In this document: one piece after another, positions 25,817-35,454 of the stretch
Position numbering within the stretch: position 1 is the stretch's first letter
Layout: every line of letters begins with the position of its first letter
NCBI RefSeq assembly: GCF_009733845.1
Contig: NZ_WNXZ01000001.1
Span: 248,001-312,000, forward strand
From: Pseudactinotalea terrae
Lineage (GTDB): Bacteria > Actinomycetota > Actinomycetes > Actinomycetales > Beutenbergiaceae
DNA length: 64,000 bases
Direction: 5' to 3'
Notes under the pieces: generated by a model
What the model was told of the DNA's origin: nothing
What the model saw: only the letters and a program-made list of their open reading frames with translations
Database searches by the model: none
Made by a program: the position numbers and the translations under genes

Positions 25817-26828
25817 ATGGTCCGGAGGTTGCGGGCCGCTTTCGCGATGGCCTTTGCGGTCGTGCTCGTAGCGTCGGCAGGATCGGCTGCGACCGGCGCT
25901 GACGATGCAAGCGACCCTTGCTAGTGGAAGTGCTTGATCTGTTCCCTGACGACGTCGTGGACTGTGCATGGACGCCCAGCGGCGGGGAAGTGCTCTCGAC
26001 CCCTGAAGGTCTCGCGGCGATTACCGAATACGTCGGTAGCCAAAGTGAGTCGGCGCGGGTGAGTGTGTCCCGGCCGGGAGTGCTCCCGTATCGCGACCGT
26101 CAGGCGCTGGAGAGAGCGGTACTGGACATCTACGAGGATGCGCCGTTTGAGGCGATGGGAGCCCGCTATGACCCAGTCGCCCATGCGGTGACCGTAACGG
26201 TGTGGACCGATGCTCCGGCAGAGGTCGCGGCTTTTCACCACGATCACGCAACGACCGTTGGCGGTGTGTGGGCGGATGTCGAGATTCGTATTGAATACGA
26301 GCCTGCTGCTCAGGCGCCTGTGACCGATTCGAACACCCGCGGTGGGTACGGATACAGTACGTGCACTGGCGGATTCATAGCGACACGTGGCACCGCATAC
26401 GGCATCACCACTTCGGCTCACGGGATCCACGTACGTTGCATCCAGTAGTCGCGATGTTCGCTTCACCGCTCTGAGCGGTGGTACCCCGCAGAACCGATTC
26501 AGGTACGACTTCGGGGTGACGAGGCCCATCACGGGAACCGGCGTAGTCAGTGTCGGACAGTCGCTCTGTCTTCGGCCAGACCTCCGGCTACGGATCCACC
26601 TCAGTCGAGAGCTACGAAGGGTCCGTGGCCTTTACGAGCGGTGACACCTGGTGCTACCTCTACTACACGCAAACAAAGGTCACTACAGGCGGAGATTCGG
26701 GTGGTCCTTGGTTTCTGGGCTATACCGGGTATGGCTTCACCACAGGATCCAACTCGGGCGGATCGTTCATCACTACAGTGGCTTCCGTCTTGGCGATCTC
26801 AGGAGGGGTCAGTATCAAGACCAGCTGA
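25817..26828 (+). pseudogene. Frame-broken secreted chymotrypsin-type serine protease
   Basis: One secreted S1-family protease is readable only by changing frame three times. Frame a (25817 on) gives a signal peptide, MVRRLRAAFAMAFAVVLVAS and following, ending at a TAG at 25922. Frame b (from about 25918) gives a propeptide-like region and CTGGFIATRGTAYGITTSAH (catalytic His region), ending at 26448. Frame c gives RDVRFTALSGGTPQNRFRYD (Asp region). Frame d gives VFGQTSGYG and the active-site GDSGGPW near 26695, ending at 26828. The breaks lie near 25900-25924, 26425-26450 and 26555-26575. Conserved motifs survive in all pieces, so the damage is recent or is sequencing error. GC is lower than in neighbouring genes, suggesting transfer. 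Confidence 0.8.
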
Positions 26829-26875
26829 GGTGGAGTCGCCAAACTTGAAGGGTTGGGTTGGAGAAGGTGCGAGGC

Positions 26876-27283
26876 ATGAGTCGCCATGTGCGCTACTTCG
26901 CAGCGGTGACGACGATGCTCGTGCTCTCGGCCTGCGGGCAGGTGGCCGGCGAGCCGCCTAGCACAACGTCAGAAGAACCGAGTGCATCGCTCACGGACGT
27001 CCCTGAGGAGACGACCACGATCGAGGAGGTGCCGACGCAACCGGAGGAGCAGTGGGGCGAGCAAGAGCTGGCGGTGATCACGGCGATTGACTTCGACCCG
27101 GCTCCGAAGGCGGTCCACTTCGAGCCCGCGCGGAACGCCTTCATCATCACCATCTACACGGTGGGTGAGACGTTCAGTGACGAGCGGCTGGGCGCGATTC
27201 AGACTGCCGCCGAAGAAGTTGCGGAGGGCAAGGCGGTCATCATCGAGCTGACCGACGAAGACCCGCCAGTACTGAACAACTGA
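26876..27283 (+). CDS. Small putative lipoprotein next to broken protease
   Basis: 135 residues from the ATG at 26876, with GGAGAAGG 8 nt upstream. The signal sequence ends in the lipobox LSAC, giving lipidated Cys20. An acidic Pro/Glu/Thr linker (about residues 25-65) and a C-terminal domain of ~65 residues follow. That domain (FDPAPKAVHFEPARNAFIIT onward) resembles in spacing the propeptide region of the adjacent protease (YDPVAHAVTVTVWTD), so it may be a propeptide-like partner or inhibitor held at the membrane. This is inference from a short similarity. It ends 3 bp from the convergent gene. Confidence 0.7.
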   Translation: MSRHVRYFAAVTTMLVLSACGQVAGEPPSTTSEEPSASLTDVPEETTTIEEVPTQPEEQWGEQELAVITAIDFDPAPKAVHFEPARNAFIITIYTVGETFSDERLGAIQTAAEEVAEGKAVIIELTDEDPPVLNN

Positions 27284-27286
27284 CCA

Positions 27287-29317
27287 TTAACCCGAGCGCG
27301 TGCCGGGGGTGCCCTGGTACCAGGCGGTCCAGAGCCACCGCAGGAACACCGGCACGAGCGCGATCGCTGCGATACCGAGCGTGTAGATCGATGCGGTCGT
27401 CGAGCCCGGCAAGGTGATGACGAACGCGGCCAGGGCGTGGATCGCGGCGATCACCATGCCGCGCGTACGCGGACCGTGCGAGCGCGTCTGGGAGAAGGTC
27501 GAGTCCTCGACCATGACGTCCTCGCGGATCGTCGGCGGGGCGGCGTGCTGCTCGCCGAGCTGCAGGTCAGCCGCCTGGGCGAAGCCGGCGAGCCCGGACA
27601 GGTCGTCGCCGGGAGCCCAGGAGTCGGCGGGCAGCACGAGTCGCCAGCGACCGAGGCGATCCACGAGCGCGTACCCCCACGCCTGTCCCTGGTGGAGCAG
27701 GCGATCGATACCGACCACCCCGAGGTCGGTGTCACTGCTGGCGGCCACCCACGCCTCGTGACGGCTGCCGGTGCGCACGCCGATGTTGGCGCCGTCGTAC
27801 ATGAGCTTGGCGTGCAGCTGGAAGGCGCGGGTGGTGTGCGCGGACGCCCCGGGTCGATAGGTGGCCACCATCCGCCGCATGTCGCGGTCGGCGACCCAGC
27901 GCACCACCCAGGTGATCCATGGCTCCAGGACCGTCGCCACCGCGAGGATGACGAGCAGCCGCACCCACCACTCGCGCTCGAGCAGGTACGCCGTGAACAG
28001 CGAGCCCACCCACAGGGTCGTGGGGTAGAAGGCGCGCAGCATCTCGGTCACCCTCGAGGAGGGCCCGAGGTCGACCTGGCGCGCCTTGTGCCTGCGCTGG
28101 CGCCGGATCAGGGCGCGCGCGGGGTTCGCTGCCGGACCGCGGTAGGGCATCAGGTGCGGCCCGGGGCGGACGACGTCGGCGGACAGCGGCGGCGCCTGGG
28201 CGCCCGGCGCGGGCAACGCCTGCTGCGCGCGCCTGCTGGCGTGAGGCACGCTCGAGAGGGCCTCGGGGTTGATGTGCGGTGGGTGCTGCACGCCGCGTCG
28301 GATCGGCACCCGCAGGGTGGCTGCGCCCGCGGCGATCCCCGAGGCCTCGAGGGCCCAGACCAGGCGGTCGTAGGCGCGGATCCGCTCGGTGGGCTGCACG
28401 AGGGCGGCCTGCGCCACGGTCAGCTCGGGCTGCGCCAGCCAGTCGGCGACCGCGATCGCGCCCAGGCTGTGGCCGTCGGCGCTGCAGAAGTGCACCACGC
28501 CGAGCTCGTCGTACAGCGGCACGGGTGCGTAGCGCTCGGCGGGGTCGTAGGGGATCACGGTGGCGGTCGGGGATGGCGGGACCACGTGGAGCAGGTACGC
28601 GATCGGGGTGTCGGAGCCGATGACGCGACGGCCGCTGCCGGTCGTGAGCTCGACCCGGTCGGTGAGGAACATCGCTCGGGCGTAGCGCGCCCACGTGGTC
28701 ATCGGCGCCGGGCGCGGGGACGCACGCAGCTCGATGCGACCCGACTTCGCCGGCAGCGCCGGCATCCCGGGCCGCTCGAAGTCCCACATCGCGGCCGTGA
28801 ACACGGCGGCGAGATGGTCGACCGCGGCGGCCGCGTGCGCCACGGCACCCGCCTGCACGATCCGCTGCGCACCCCAGGTCTGCGCGCCCATGCGCAGGTG
28901 GTCGGTCGTCTCCGTCAGGTATCGACCGGCGCCGTTGAGGGCCGCGGCGAACCCGTACACCGGCTCCGCCTGCGGATCGGGGTCCACCGGCTCGCGTCCG
29001 ACAGGGGCGCCGCTGACGACGATCGGCTCGCCCCAGCCGAGCGAGCCGAGCGTCTGAGGGTTGAGCGCGCCAGGACCCTGCGCGGCCACGCCGGCCGGCA
29101 GCGACGGCCGGGCCGCGGCCAGCGTCTCGTAGATGTGGCGGAACCGCTTCCGCAGGGTCTGCTGGTCCTCGGGAAGGAAGTCGAGCAGCTCGCTCACCGA
29201 CTGCAGGGCAGAGCCGATGATCTGGTGCGTGTGCTCGAACGGGTCGCCACCGCGTGCGAGGAGCAGCTGGGTGGTCGTCCGCGGTGTGGCGGCGGGGAGC
29301 GCGGGCGGTCGTGGCAT
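27287..29317 (-). CDS. 676-residue membrane protein of unknown function
   Basis: I do not recognise a family. The N-terminal ~420 residues look soluble (RARGGDPFEHTHQIIGSALQ-type helices, then alpha/beta segments with ELGVVHFCSADGHSLGAIAV near residue 270). Two adjacent hydrophobic helices lie near residues 440-485 (LWVGSLFTAYLLEREWWVRL and following). A second soluble part follows, with TSDTDLGVVGIDRLL-like sequence. Two C-terminal helices lie near residues 625-665. The layout suggests a cytosolic protein anchored by four helices. It starts at the ATG at 29317 and is convergent with the lipoprotein gene at 3 bp. It belongs to the accessory block between rne and rplU. Confidence 0.75.
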   Translation of the reverse strand: MPRPPALPAATPRTTTQLLLARGGDPFEHTHQIIGSALQSVSELLDFLPEDQQTLRKRFRHIYETLAAARPSLPAGVAAQGPGALNPQTLGSLGWGEPIVVSGAPVGREPVDPDPQAEPVYGFAAALNGAGRYLTETTDHLRMGAQTWGAQRIVQAGAVAHAAAAVDHLAAVFTAAMWDFERPGMPALPAKSGRIELRASPRPAPMTTWARYARAMFLTDRVELTTGSGRRVIGSDTPIAYLLHVVPPSPTATVIPYDPAERYAPVPLYDELGVVHFCSADGHSLGAIAVADWLAQPELTVAQAALVQPTERIRAYDRLVWALEASGIAAGAATLRVPIRRGVQHPPHINPEALSSVPHASRRAQQALPAPGAQAPPLSADVVRPGPHLMPYRGPAANPARALIRRQRRHKARQVDLGPSSRVTEMLRAFYPTTLWVGSLFTAYLLEREWWVRLLVILAVATVLEPWITWVVRWVADRDMRRMVATYRPGASAHTTRAFQLHAKLMYDGANIGVRTGSRHEAWVAASSDTDLGVVGIDRLLHQGQAWGYALVDRLGRWRLVLPADSWAPGDDLSGLAGFAQAADLQLGEQHAAPPTIREDVMVEDSTFSQTRSHGPRTRGMVIAAIHALAAFVITLPGSTTASIYTLGIAAIALVPVFLRWLWTAWYQGTPGTRSG

Positions 29318-29395
29318 ATCGCGCTCAGGCTAGGGCACCGGGTCGCTCATCCCGGTGAGCCGCCCAGGGCAGAGGTCACCACCCGAGAACCGATC

Positions 29396-30124
29396 TCAGA
29401 GCCGCCGCGCCTCCCAGCGCTCCTCGATCGCGGTACCGCTGGCGCTGCGCGTCACCCGGTACCCAGCCACCCCGTCGCGCTCAGCGACCACATCCACGAG
29501 GTTCGTGCGCTCGTAGACCAGGCCCACGCCGTCGTCGGTGCAGTGGGTCTCGCCCAGCGTGCCCTCGGCCACGAGCCGGTGCACGAGCGGCCGCCGGCGC
29601 GCCTCGCTGTCGTAGTGCACGCCGTTGGCGAAGGGGAGCAGCCCGAGGCCGTTGGTGACCGCGCGCAGCTCAGGGCCGAACGAGTCGGTGGTGCCGCCGG
29701 TGAACCAGCAGATCGAGCCAGCGCTGACGCCTGCGAGCACCACGCCGGCCTCCCAGGCCTGCCGCATCGCCTGGTCGACGCCGTGCAGCCGCCACAGCGC
29801 CAGCAGGTTGGCGACCGACCCGCCGTCGACCCAGACCGCGTCGACGCCCAGCAGCGTGGCCGCGACGTCCTCGTGGTTGGGCATCGTGAACAGCGTCACA
29901 GGCGTGAGGTCGAACCCGGCCACGCGCGCTGCCTCGTGCATCGCCGCGACCCGACCCTGCTGGTCGCCGTTCGCCGTGCCGAGGTAGGCGAGCCGCGGGC
30001 GTCTCCCGCTGACACCCGACCGCTCGACGGCGTGGTGGACCAGGGCGTCGAGCTCGAGCATGGTGCGCGCGCCCCGGCGGTACCCGCCGGAGGTGGCCAC
30101 GATCGTTGGTGAGTCAGCTGCCAT
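29396..30124 (-). CDS. Peptidase E-like (S51) type 1 glutamine amidotransferase-fold protein
   Basis: 242 residues from the ATG at 30124. The nucleophile elbow GVSAGSICWF (about residue 117) carries the serine expected for S51 alpha-aspartyl dipeptidases. VDGGSVANLLALWRLHGVDQ precedes it and GVHYDSEARRRPLVHRLVAE follows, both family blocks. S51 enzymes hydrolyse Asp-Xaa dipeptides; related proteins process cyanophycin fragments. The protein is cytosolic. It is separated by 78 bp from the unknown membrane protein gene downstream on the same strand and divergent from the MFS pump. Confidence 0.88.
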   Translation of the reverse strand: MAADSPTIVATSGGYRRGARTMLELDALVHHAVERSGVSGRRPRLAYLGTANGDQQGRVAAMHEAARVAGFDLTPVTLFTMPNHEDVAATLLGVDAVWVDGGSVANLLALWRLHGVDQAMRQAWEAGVVLAGVSAGSICWFTGGTTDSFGPELRAVTNGLGLLPFANGVHYDSEARRRPLVHRLVAEGTLGETHCTDDGVGLVYERTNLVDVVAERDGVAGYRVTRSASGTAIEERWEARRL

Positions 30125-30221
30125 CTGACCATCCCACCACGCGCCTCGGCCCAGCCGCGGGTCCCACGTCGGCGGCACCGACCATGGAATGAGATCATCG
30201 GTCCGGAGGTTGGGACGGGGC

Positions 30222-31670
30222 GTGGTGACGACGAGGGATACCGGCGTGGGGCTGCGCTCTGCGCGCGGCCCGATCCTGCTGGCGACGATGCTGTCGACGT
30301 CGTTGGTGGCGATCGACGCGACGATCCTCGCGACCGCGATCCCCTCGATCGTCGCCGATCTGGGCGGGTTCACCCAGGCGCCCTGGCTCTTCAGCGTGTA
30401 CCTGCTCGCGCAGGCTGCCACGGTCCCGGTCTACGGCAAGCTCGCCGACCTGGTGGGACGCAAACCGATCATGGTGCTCGGGGTCGTGCTGTTCCTGGTG
30501 GGCTCGGTGCTGTGCGCGGTCGCCCCCTCGATGCTGGTGCTCATCCTCGCGCGCGGTGTGCAGGGCCTCGGCGCCGGTGCCGTGCAGCCGATGGCGCAGA
30601 CGATCGTCGCCGATGTCTACGACATCGCCGAGCGCGCCAAGGTGCAGGGGTACATGGCGAGCGTGTGGGCGATCTCCTCGGTCGTGGGGCCGACTCTCGG
30701 CGGCGTGTTCACCACGTACCTCGACTGGCGGTGGATCTTCTGGGTGAACCTGCCGCTCGGGGCGATCGCGCTCTGGTTGCTGCGCCGGTTCAAGGAGACC
30801 CACGAGCGAACCTCGCGGCGGATCGACGTCGTCGGGTCGGTGCTGCTCACGGTCGGCAGCGCCGCGCTGATCCTGTGCCTGCTCGAAGGTGGTGTCAGCT
30901 GGGAGTGGTTGTCCACACCGGGTATCGCGCTCGCGGCGGGCGGGTTGGTGCTGCTGGCGGCGTTCGCCATCGCGCAACGCTACGTCGCCGACCCGGTGCT
31001 TCCCAGCTGGCTGTTCAAGCACCGGCTGCTCAACAGCACCAACGCAGCCAGCCTGCTCGTGGGCGCGCTGCTCATCGGGCTGACCGCCTATGTACCGATC
31101 TTCGCCCAGACCGTGCTGGGGGAGGACCCGCTGATCGCGGGTTTCGCGCTGGCCGCGCTCACGATGGGCTGGCCGATCGCAGCCTCGCAGTCCGGGCGCC
31201 TCTACCTGAGGCTGGGATTCCGCACGACGGGCCTGATCGGCTCGAGCATCGCGCTGGTCGGCACGGTGTTCCTCAACCTGGCGGGGCACGGCACCTCGGT
31301 GCTCGCGGTCGCCGGCGCGTGCTTCTCGATCGGCCTGGGCATGGGCCTGGTGGCCACACCGATCCTGATCGCCGCCCAGGCCTGGGCCGCGCCGGGCGTC
31401 CGCGGCGTGGTCACCGGAGGCAACATGTTCGCCCGCTCGCTCGGCAGCGCGTTCGGCGTGGCGATCTACGGAGCGGTCGTCAACGCGAACGTCGCGGGGC
31501 AGGGCCAGCTCGAGGACCTGCCTGCCTCGCTGCTCGGCCCCACGTTCCAGCAGGTCTTCCTCGGGGTGGCGCTGGCGGCCCTGCTCCTGCTGCTGGCCGT
31601 CGTCGTCATGCCGGCCGGGGCCAAGAACCCGCACCTGGCCGCCACGCCACCCTCGCAGGATCAGACGTGA
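30222..31670 (+). CDS. MFS drug-efflux transporter (DHA2, 14 TM)
   Basis: 482 residues with about 14 hydrophobic helices, as in the EmrB/QacA-type DHA2 family. Motif A is YGKLADLVGRKPIM near residue 72, and the conserved DWRWIFWVNLPLG lies in the loop before helix 6. It likely exports amphipathic drugs by proton antiport. The start is uncertain: the GTG at 30222 is used here (GGAGG 12 nt upstream), while GTG 30225 and ATG 30189 are also possible. No adjacent TetR or MarR regulator is seen. Confidence 0.85.
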   Translation: MVTTRDTGVGLRSARGPILLATMLSTSLVAIDATILATAIPSIVADLGGFTQAPWLFSVYLLAQAATVPVYGKLADLVGRKPIMVLGVVLFLVGSVLCAVAPSMLVLILARGVQGLGAGAVQPMAQTIVADVYDIAERAKVQGYMASVWAISSVVGPTLGGVFTTYLDWRWIFWVNLPLGAIALWLLRRFKETHERTSRRIDVVGSVLLTVGSAALILCLLEGGVSWEWLSTPGIALAAGGLVLLAAFAIAQRYVADPVLPSWLFKHRLLNSTNAASLLVGALLIGLTAYVPIFAQTVLGEDPLIAGFALAALTMGWPIAASQSGRLYLRLGFRTTGLIGSSIALVGTVFLNLAGHGTSVLAVAGACFSIGLGMGLVATPILIAAQAWAAPGVRGVVTGGNMFARSLGSAFGVAIYGAVVNANVAGQGQLEDLPASLLGPTFQQVFLGVALAALLLLLAVVVMPAGAKNPHLAATPPSQDQT

Positions 31671-31702
31671 CGATCGTCTCGCGGCACACGAGCGGCCCGG
31701 GT

Positions 31703-31732
31703 TTGCCGGACCGCCACCCGCTCGCGTACAGT
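31703..31732 (+). promoter_or_regulatory. Promoter of rplU-rpmA
   Basis: TTGCCG (31703-31708) and TACAGT (31727-31732) with an 18-bp spacer. A leader of about 150 nt follows before the L21 start, long enough for autoregulatory structure, though none was assigned. Confidence 0.65.
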
Positions 31733-31892
31733 GGTCCTTCGGTGCGCTTCGCCGTGCCCGCGTGTGCGCCCGGAGGACAGATCCGGGCTGGGGAATCCCC
31801 TCACGACTCGCTCCGAGTCACCGTGAGACGCCAAGGGCATGCGCGGCAGGTGCACGCAGATCCAACGTCCGATGCGAGAGATGAGCAAAACC

Positions 31893-32201
31893 GTGGTGTA
31901 CGCGATCGTCAAGGCCGGCGGCCGGCAGGAGAAGGTGTCCGTCGGCGACATCGTCGTCATGGACCGGATCGCCGGTGAGACCGGCTCCGAGATCGAGATG
32001 ACTCCGGTCCTGCTCGTCGACGGCGAGAAGGTGACCTCGGCTGCGTCCGACCTCGCCAAGGTGAAGGTGACGGCGGAGATCGTGCGCGAGGAGCGCGGCC
32101 CGAAGATCACCATCCTCAAGTTCAAGAACAAGACCGGGTATCGCAGGCGCCAGGGCCACCGTCAGGACCTGACCCGCGTGAAGATCACCGGCATCAAGTA
32201 A
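31893..32201 (+). CDS. rplU: 50S ribosomal protein L21
   Basis: 102 residues starting [18 protein letters not shown], the standard L21 opening, and ending [20 protein letters not shown]. The GTG at 31893 gives family length; an ATG at 31881 would add MSKT and has a purine run directly against it. It binds 23S rRNA with L20. Cotranscribed with rpmA. Confidence 0.95.
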   Translation: MVYAIVKAGGRQEKVSVGDIVVMDRIAGETGSEIEMTPVLLVDGEKVTSAASDLAKVKVTAEIVREERGPKITILKFKNKTGYRRRQGHRQDLTRVKITGIK

Positions 32202-32233
32202 CCGTCGACCTCACAGGCTTAAGGACTGAAGAC

Positions 32234-32500
32234 ATGGCACACAAGAAGGGCGCCAGCTCCTCCCGCAACGGTCGCGACTCGAACGCGCAGCGCCTCGGCG
32301 TCAAGCGCTTCGGCGGCCAGGTCGTCAAGGCCGGCGAGATCCTCGTCCGCCAGCGCGGCACGCACTTCCACCCCGGCGAGAACGTCGGCCGTGGCGGCGA
32401 CGACACCCTGTTCGCTCTCGAGGGCGGCTCCGTGCAGTTCGGCACCCGTCGGGGCCGCAAGGTCATCGACATCGTGCCGGCGCAGCTCGAGACCGTCTGA
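32234..32500 (+). CDS. rpmA: 50S ribosomal protein L27
   Basis: 88 residues: [20 protein letters not shown], with the N-terminal tail that reaches the peptidyl-transferase centre and without the cleavable extension found in Firmicutes. AAGGA lies 8 nt before the ATG. A strong terminator follows. Confidence 0.98.
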   Translation: MAHKKGASSSRNGRDSNAQRLGVKRFGGQVVKAGEILVRQRGTHFHPGENVGRGGDDTLFALEGGSVQFGTRRGRKVIDIVPAQLETV

Positions 32501-32532
32501 GCCGAGCGAGAACAGCTTCACGTCATTGCGCG

Positions 32533-32563
32533 GGGCGGGACGGCATCGGCCGTCCCGCCCTTT
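32533..32563 (+). terminator. Strong hairpin terminator after rpmA
   Basis: GGGCGGGACGG and CCGTCCCGCCC form a perfect 11-bp stem with loop CATCGG followed by TTT: a classical intrinsic terminator between rpmA and obg. Confidence 0.92.
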
Positions 32564-32605
32564 CGCATTCCCAGCTCCACCCTGACTGCAACCTGAGAGG
32601 CGACC

Positions 32606-34129
32606 ATGGCCAGCTTCGTCGACCGTGTGGTGCTCCATGCGCGCGGGGGCGACGGCGGTCACGGCTGCGCGTCGATCCATCGCGAGAAGTTCAAGCCGCT
32701 GGGCGGCCCCGATGGCGCGAACGGTGGCAACGGCGGCGACGTCATCCTCGAGGTCCGCGACGACGTCACCACTCTCCTCGACATCTCGCACGCGCCGCAC
32801 CGACGCGGCGGCAACGGTGCACAGGGCGCCGGTGACATGCGCGCCGGGAAGAACGCCGAGGACCTTGTGGTCGGGGTCCCCGACGGTACGGTCGTCAAGA
32901 CCCCCGACGGCGAGGTGCTCGCCGACCTCGTGGGCACCGGGTCGCGGTTCGTGGTGGCTCGCGGCGGTCATGGCGGCCTCGGGAACGCTGCCTTGGCCTC
33001 GCCCAAGCGCAAGGCTCCCGGGTTCGCGCTGCTGGGTGAACCCGGCGAGGAGGCCGACGTCGTCCTCGAGCTCAAGAGCGTCGCCGACGTCGCCCTCATC
33101 GGGTACCCCTCGGCGGGCAAGTCCTCGCTCGTGGCCGCGATGTCGGCTGCGCGCCCGAAGATCGCCGACTACCCGTTCACCACCCTGGTGCCGAACCTGG
33201 GCGTCGTGCAGGCGGGCGACGAGCGATTCACCGTCGCCGATGTGCCGGGCTTGATCCCGGGCGCGAGCGAGGGTCGCGGCCTGGGCCTGGAGTTCTTGCG
33301 TCACATCGAGCGGTGCGCGGTGCTCGTGCACGTGCTCGACTGCGCCACCCTCGAGCCTGGCCGCGACCCGGTCAGCGACCTCGATGTCATCGAGGCCGAG
33401 CTGGAGGCGTACTCCCAGGATCTCGGCATCGTGGGCGGCCGCGTGCCGCTCGCCGAGCGCCCCCGCTTGATCGCGCTCAACAAGATCGACGTGCCCGAGG
33501 CGCGCGAGCTCGCCGAGCTCGTCCGGCCCGATCTCGAGGCCCGGGGCTACCGCCCCGAGCAGATCTTCGAGATCTCGACGGCGTCCCACGAGGGACTCCG
33601 TCCGCTCAGCTTCGCGCTGGCGAACCTCGTGCTCGAGGTCCGCGCCGCCGAGCCCGCCGCCGAGCCGGCAGTGCCGGTGCTGCGACCGCGGGCGGTCGAC
33701 CGTCGCCGGTCCGGCAAGGAGTTCCAGGTCAACCGGCGCGAGAGCGACCACGTGTACTACCTCGTCACGGGTGAGAAGCCCGAGCGCTGGGTGCGTCAGA
33801 CGGACTTCGCCAACGACGAGGCCGTGGGCTACCTCGCCGACCGGCTCGCAAACCTCGGGGTCGAGGACGCGCTGCTCGCTTCCGGTGCGGTGGCAGGCGA
33901 TGAGGTCGTCATCGGTGACGGACCCCGGGGCGTGGTGTTCGACTGGGAGCCCACGATGATGACCGGGCCCGAGCTCCTCGGTGCCCGCGGGCAGGACCTG
34001 CGCCTCGAGGACCGGCAGCGGCCCACGCGCGCGGAGAAGCGTGAGCAGTTCCACGACCGGATGGACGCCAAGGCGGCTGCGCGCGAGCAGGTGTGGACCG
34101 AGACGCCCTCCATCGAGGACGATCTGTGA
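32606..34129 (+). CDS. obg: GTPase Obg/CgtA
   Basis: 507 residues. The glycine-rich Obg fold (about residues 1-160; [15 protein letters not shown]) is followed by the GTPase with G1 [10 protein letters not shown]3 [12 protein letters not shown] and G4 NKID. The C-terminal OCT domain (about 365-440) and an extra charged tail follow. It binds the 50S subunit and links GTP/ppGpp level to ribosome assembly and growth. GAGAGG lies 5 nt before the ATG. Its stop overlaps proB. Confidence 0.97.
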   Translation: MASFVDRVVLHARGGDGGHGCASIHREKFKPLGGPDGANGGNGGDVILEVRDDVTTLLDISHAPHRRGGNGAQGAGDMRAGKNAEDLVVGVPDGTVVKTPDGEVLADLVGTGSRFVVARGGHGGLGNAALASPKRKAPGFALLGEPGEEADVVLELKSVADVALIGYPSAGKSSLVAAMSAARPKIADYPFTTLVPNLGVVQAGDERFTVADVPGLIPGASEGRGLGLEFLRHIERCAVLVHVLDCATLEPGRDPVSDLDVIEAELEAYSQDLGIVGGRVPLAERPRLIALNKIDVPEARELAELVRPDLEARGYRPEQIFEISTASHEGLRPLSFALANLVLEVRAAEPAAEPAVPVLRPRAVDRRRSGKEFQVNRRESDHVYYLVTGEKPERWVRQTDFANDEAVGYLADRLANLGVEDALLASGAVAGDEVVIGDGPRGVVFDWEPTMMTGPELLGARGQDLRLEDRQRPTRAEKREQFHDRMDAKAAAREQVWTETPSIEDDL

Positions 34130-35277
34130 GCCAGAGCGCTGCCGCGCGTGTGCTGGACCGGGCGGCGCTGGCGGATGTCACGCTCGCCAGGCGGGTGGTC
34201 GTCAAGATCGGCTCCTCGTCGCTGACCGACGCCGAGGGGCACCTGGACGTCGCGCGGCTCACCGCCGTCGTCAACACCCTCGCAGCCCGGCGTGCGGCCG
34301 GGGGTGAGGTCGTCCTGGTGTCCTCCGGTGCGATCGCCGCGGCGCTGCCGGTGCTCAAGCTGGCGAGGCGCCCGAAGGATCTCGCGACCCAGCAGGCCGC
34401 TGCGAGCGTGGGGCAGGGGTTGCTCGTCGCGCACTACACGCGGGCCTTCGCCGCGCACGGGCTCCGGGTCGGGCAGGTGCTGCTGACCGCTGAGGACGTG
34501 ATCCGGCGCGGGCACTACCGCAACGCCCACCGCTCCCTCACCCGGCTGCTGGAGCTCGGCGTCGTCCCGATCATCAACGAGAACGACGCCGTCGCCACCC
34601 GCGAGATCCGCTTCGGTGACAACGACCGGCTCGCTGCGCTCGTCAGCCACCTCGTGCATGCCGACGCCATGGTGCTGCTGACCGACGTCGACGCGCTCTA
34701 CACCGCACCCCCCACGCGGCCCGGGTCGCAGCGGATCGCCGTGGTCGACGACATCGAGGCGCTGGCCGACCTGGAGATCACCGCGAGCGGCTCCCACGTG
34801 GGCACCGGTGGCATGGTCACCAAGGTCGACGCCGCCGCGATCGCCTCCGGTGCCGGCGTCCCGGTCGTGCTCACGCACGCCGACACCCTCGGCACCGCGC
34901 TCGCCGGCGAGGATGTGGGCACCTGGTTCTCGCCGGCCGGCAAGCGGGTCACCTCGCGACGCCTGTGGCTGGCGCACGCTGCCGACACGCAGGGGCGGGT
35001 CGTCGTCGACGCCGGCGCGGTCCGCGCGATCACCCACGGCAAGAAGTCGCTGCTCGCCGCCGGTGCGATCGCCGTCGAGGGCACGTTCGAGGCCGGGGAC
35101 CCGATCGAGATCGCCGGTCCCGACGGCACCGTCGTCGCCCGTGGCCTGGTCTCCTACTCCTCCGACGAGCTGCCGGCGCACCTGGGCCGATCCTCGGCCG
35201 AGCTGCGCGAGACCCTCGGCGAGGGCCATGACCGCGAGGTCGTCCACCGCGACGACATGGTGATCACCCGCCGCTGA
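34126..35277 (+). CDS. proB: Glutamate 5-kinase
   Basis: 383 residues from the GTG overlapping the obg stop. The amino-acid-kinase domain starts [15 protein letters not shown] and contains [20 protein letters not shown] and [18 protein letters not shown]. The C-terminal ~95 residues form a PUA domain ([18 protein letters not shown]). It catalyses the first step of proline synthesis. Its usual partner proA is 4 kb further on, separated by accessory genes. Confidence 0.96.
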   Translation: MSQSAAARVLDRAALADVTLARRVVVKIGSSSLTDAEGHLDVARLTAVVNTLAARRAAGGEVVLVSSGAIAAALPVLKLARRPKDLATQQAAASVGQGLLVAHYTRAFAAHGLRVGQVLLTAEDVIRRGHYRNAHRSLTRLLELGVVPIINENDAVATREIRFGDNDRLAALVSHLVHADAMVLLTDVDALYTAPPTRPGSQRIAVVDDIEALADLEITASGSHVGTGGMVTKVDAAAIASGAGVPVVLTHADTLGTALAGEDVGTWFSPAGKRVTSRRLWLAHAADTQGRVVVDAGAVRAITHGKKSLLAAGAIAVEGTFEAGDPIEIAGPDGTVVARGLVSYSSDELPAHLGRSSAELRETLGEGHDREVVHRDDMVITRR

Positions 35278-35303
35278 CCCGCCCCGCCGCCGACCTGCCC
35301 GTC

Positions 35304-35376
35304 GCCGAGTTCGTCGCAGAACGCCGAGTTCGGTGGGTGCTCCCAGCGAACTCGACGTCCTGGAACGAACTCGGCG
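35304..35376. repeat. Copy B: nested GAGTTCG/CGAACTC inverted repeat after proB
   Basis: The outer stem GCCGAGTTCGT (35304-35314) pairs perfectly with ACGAACTCGGC (35365-35375). The inner stem CGAGTTCG (35325-35332) pairs with CGAACTCG (35347-35354). A TGGG/CCCA stem lies at the tip. It could fold as one long hairpin and act as the proB terminator. It shares a 15-mer, inverted, with the intergenic copy at 14980-14994. Confidence 0.65.
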
Positions 35377-35454
35377 CGCTCGGCAGCCGGGCACGGCATG
35401 ACCACCTCCCCTACGCTGCCGCAGAGACGAGGTCGGGACAGGGAGGGCACGTCG

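Noticed and set aside
25900-26575. Programmed frameshifting of the serine protease
   Set aside because: Three separate breaks, one after an in-frame stop, without slippery heptamers that I can see; decay or sequencing error is simpler.
27437-30112. 891-codon open frame on the plus strand
   Set aside because: Antisense shadow of the 676-aa membrane protein and peptidase E genes; translation has no domain and the minus-strand genes have clear motifs.
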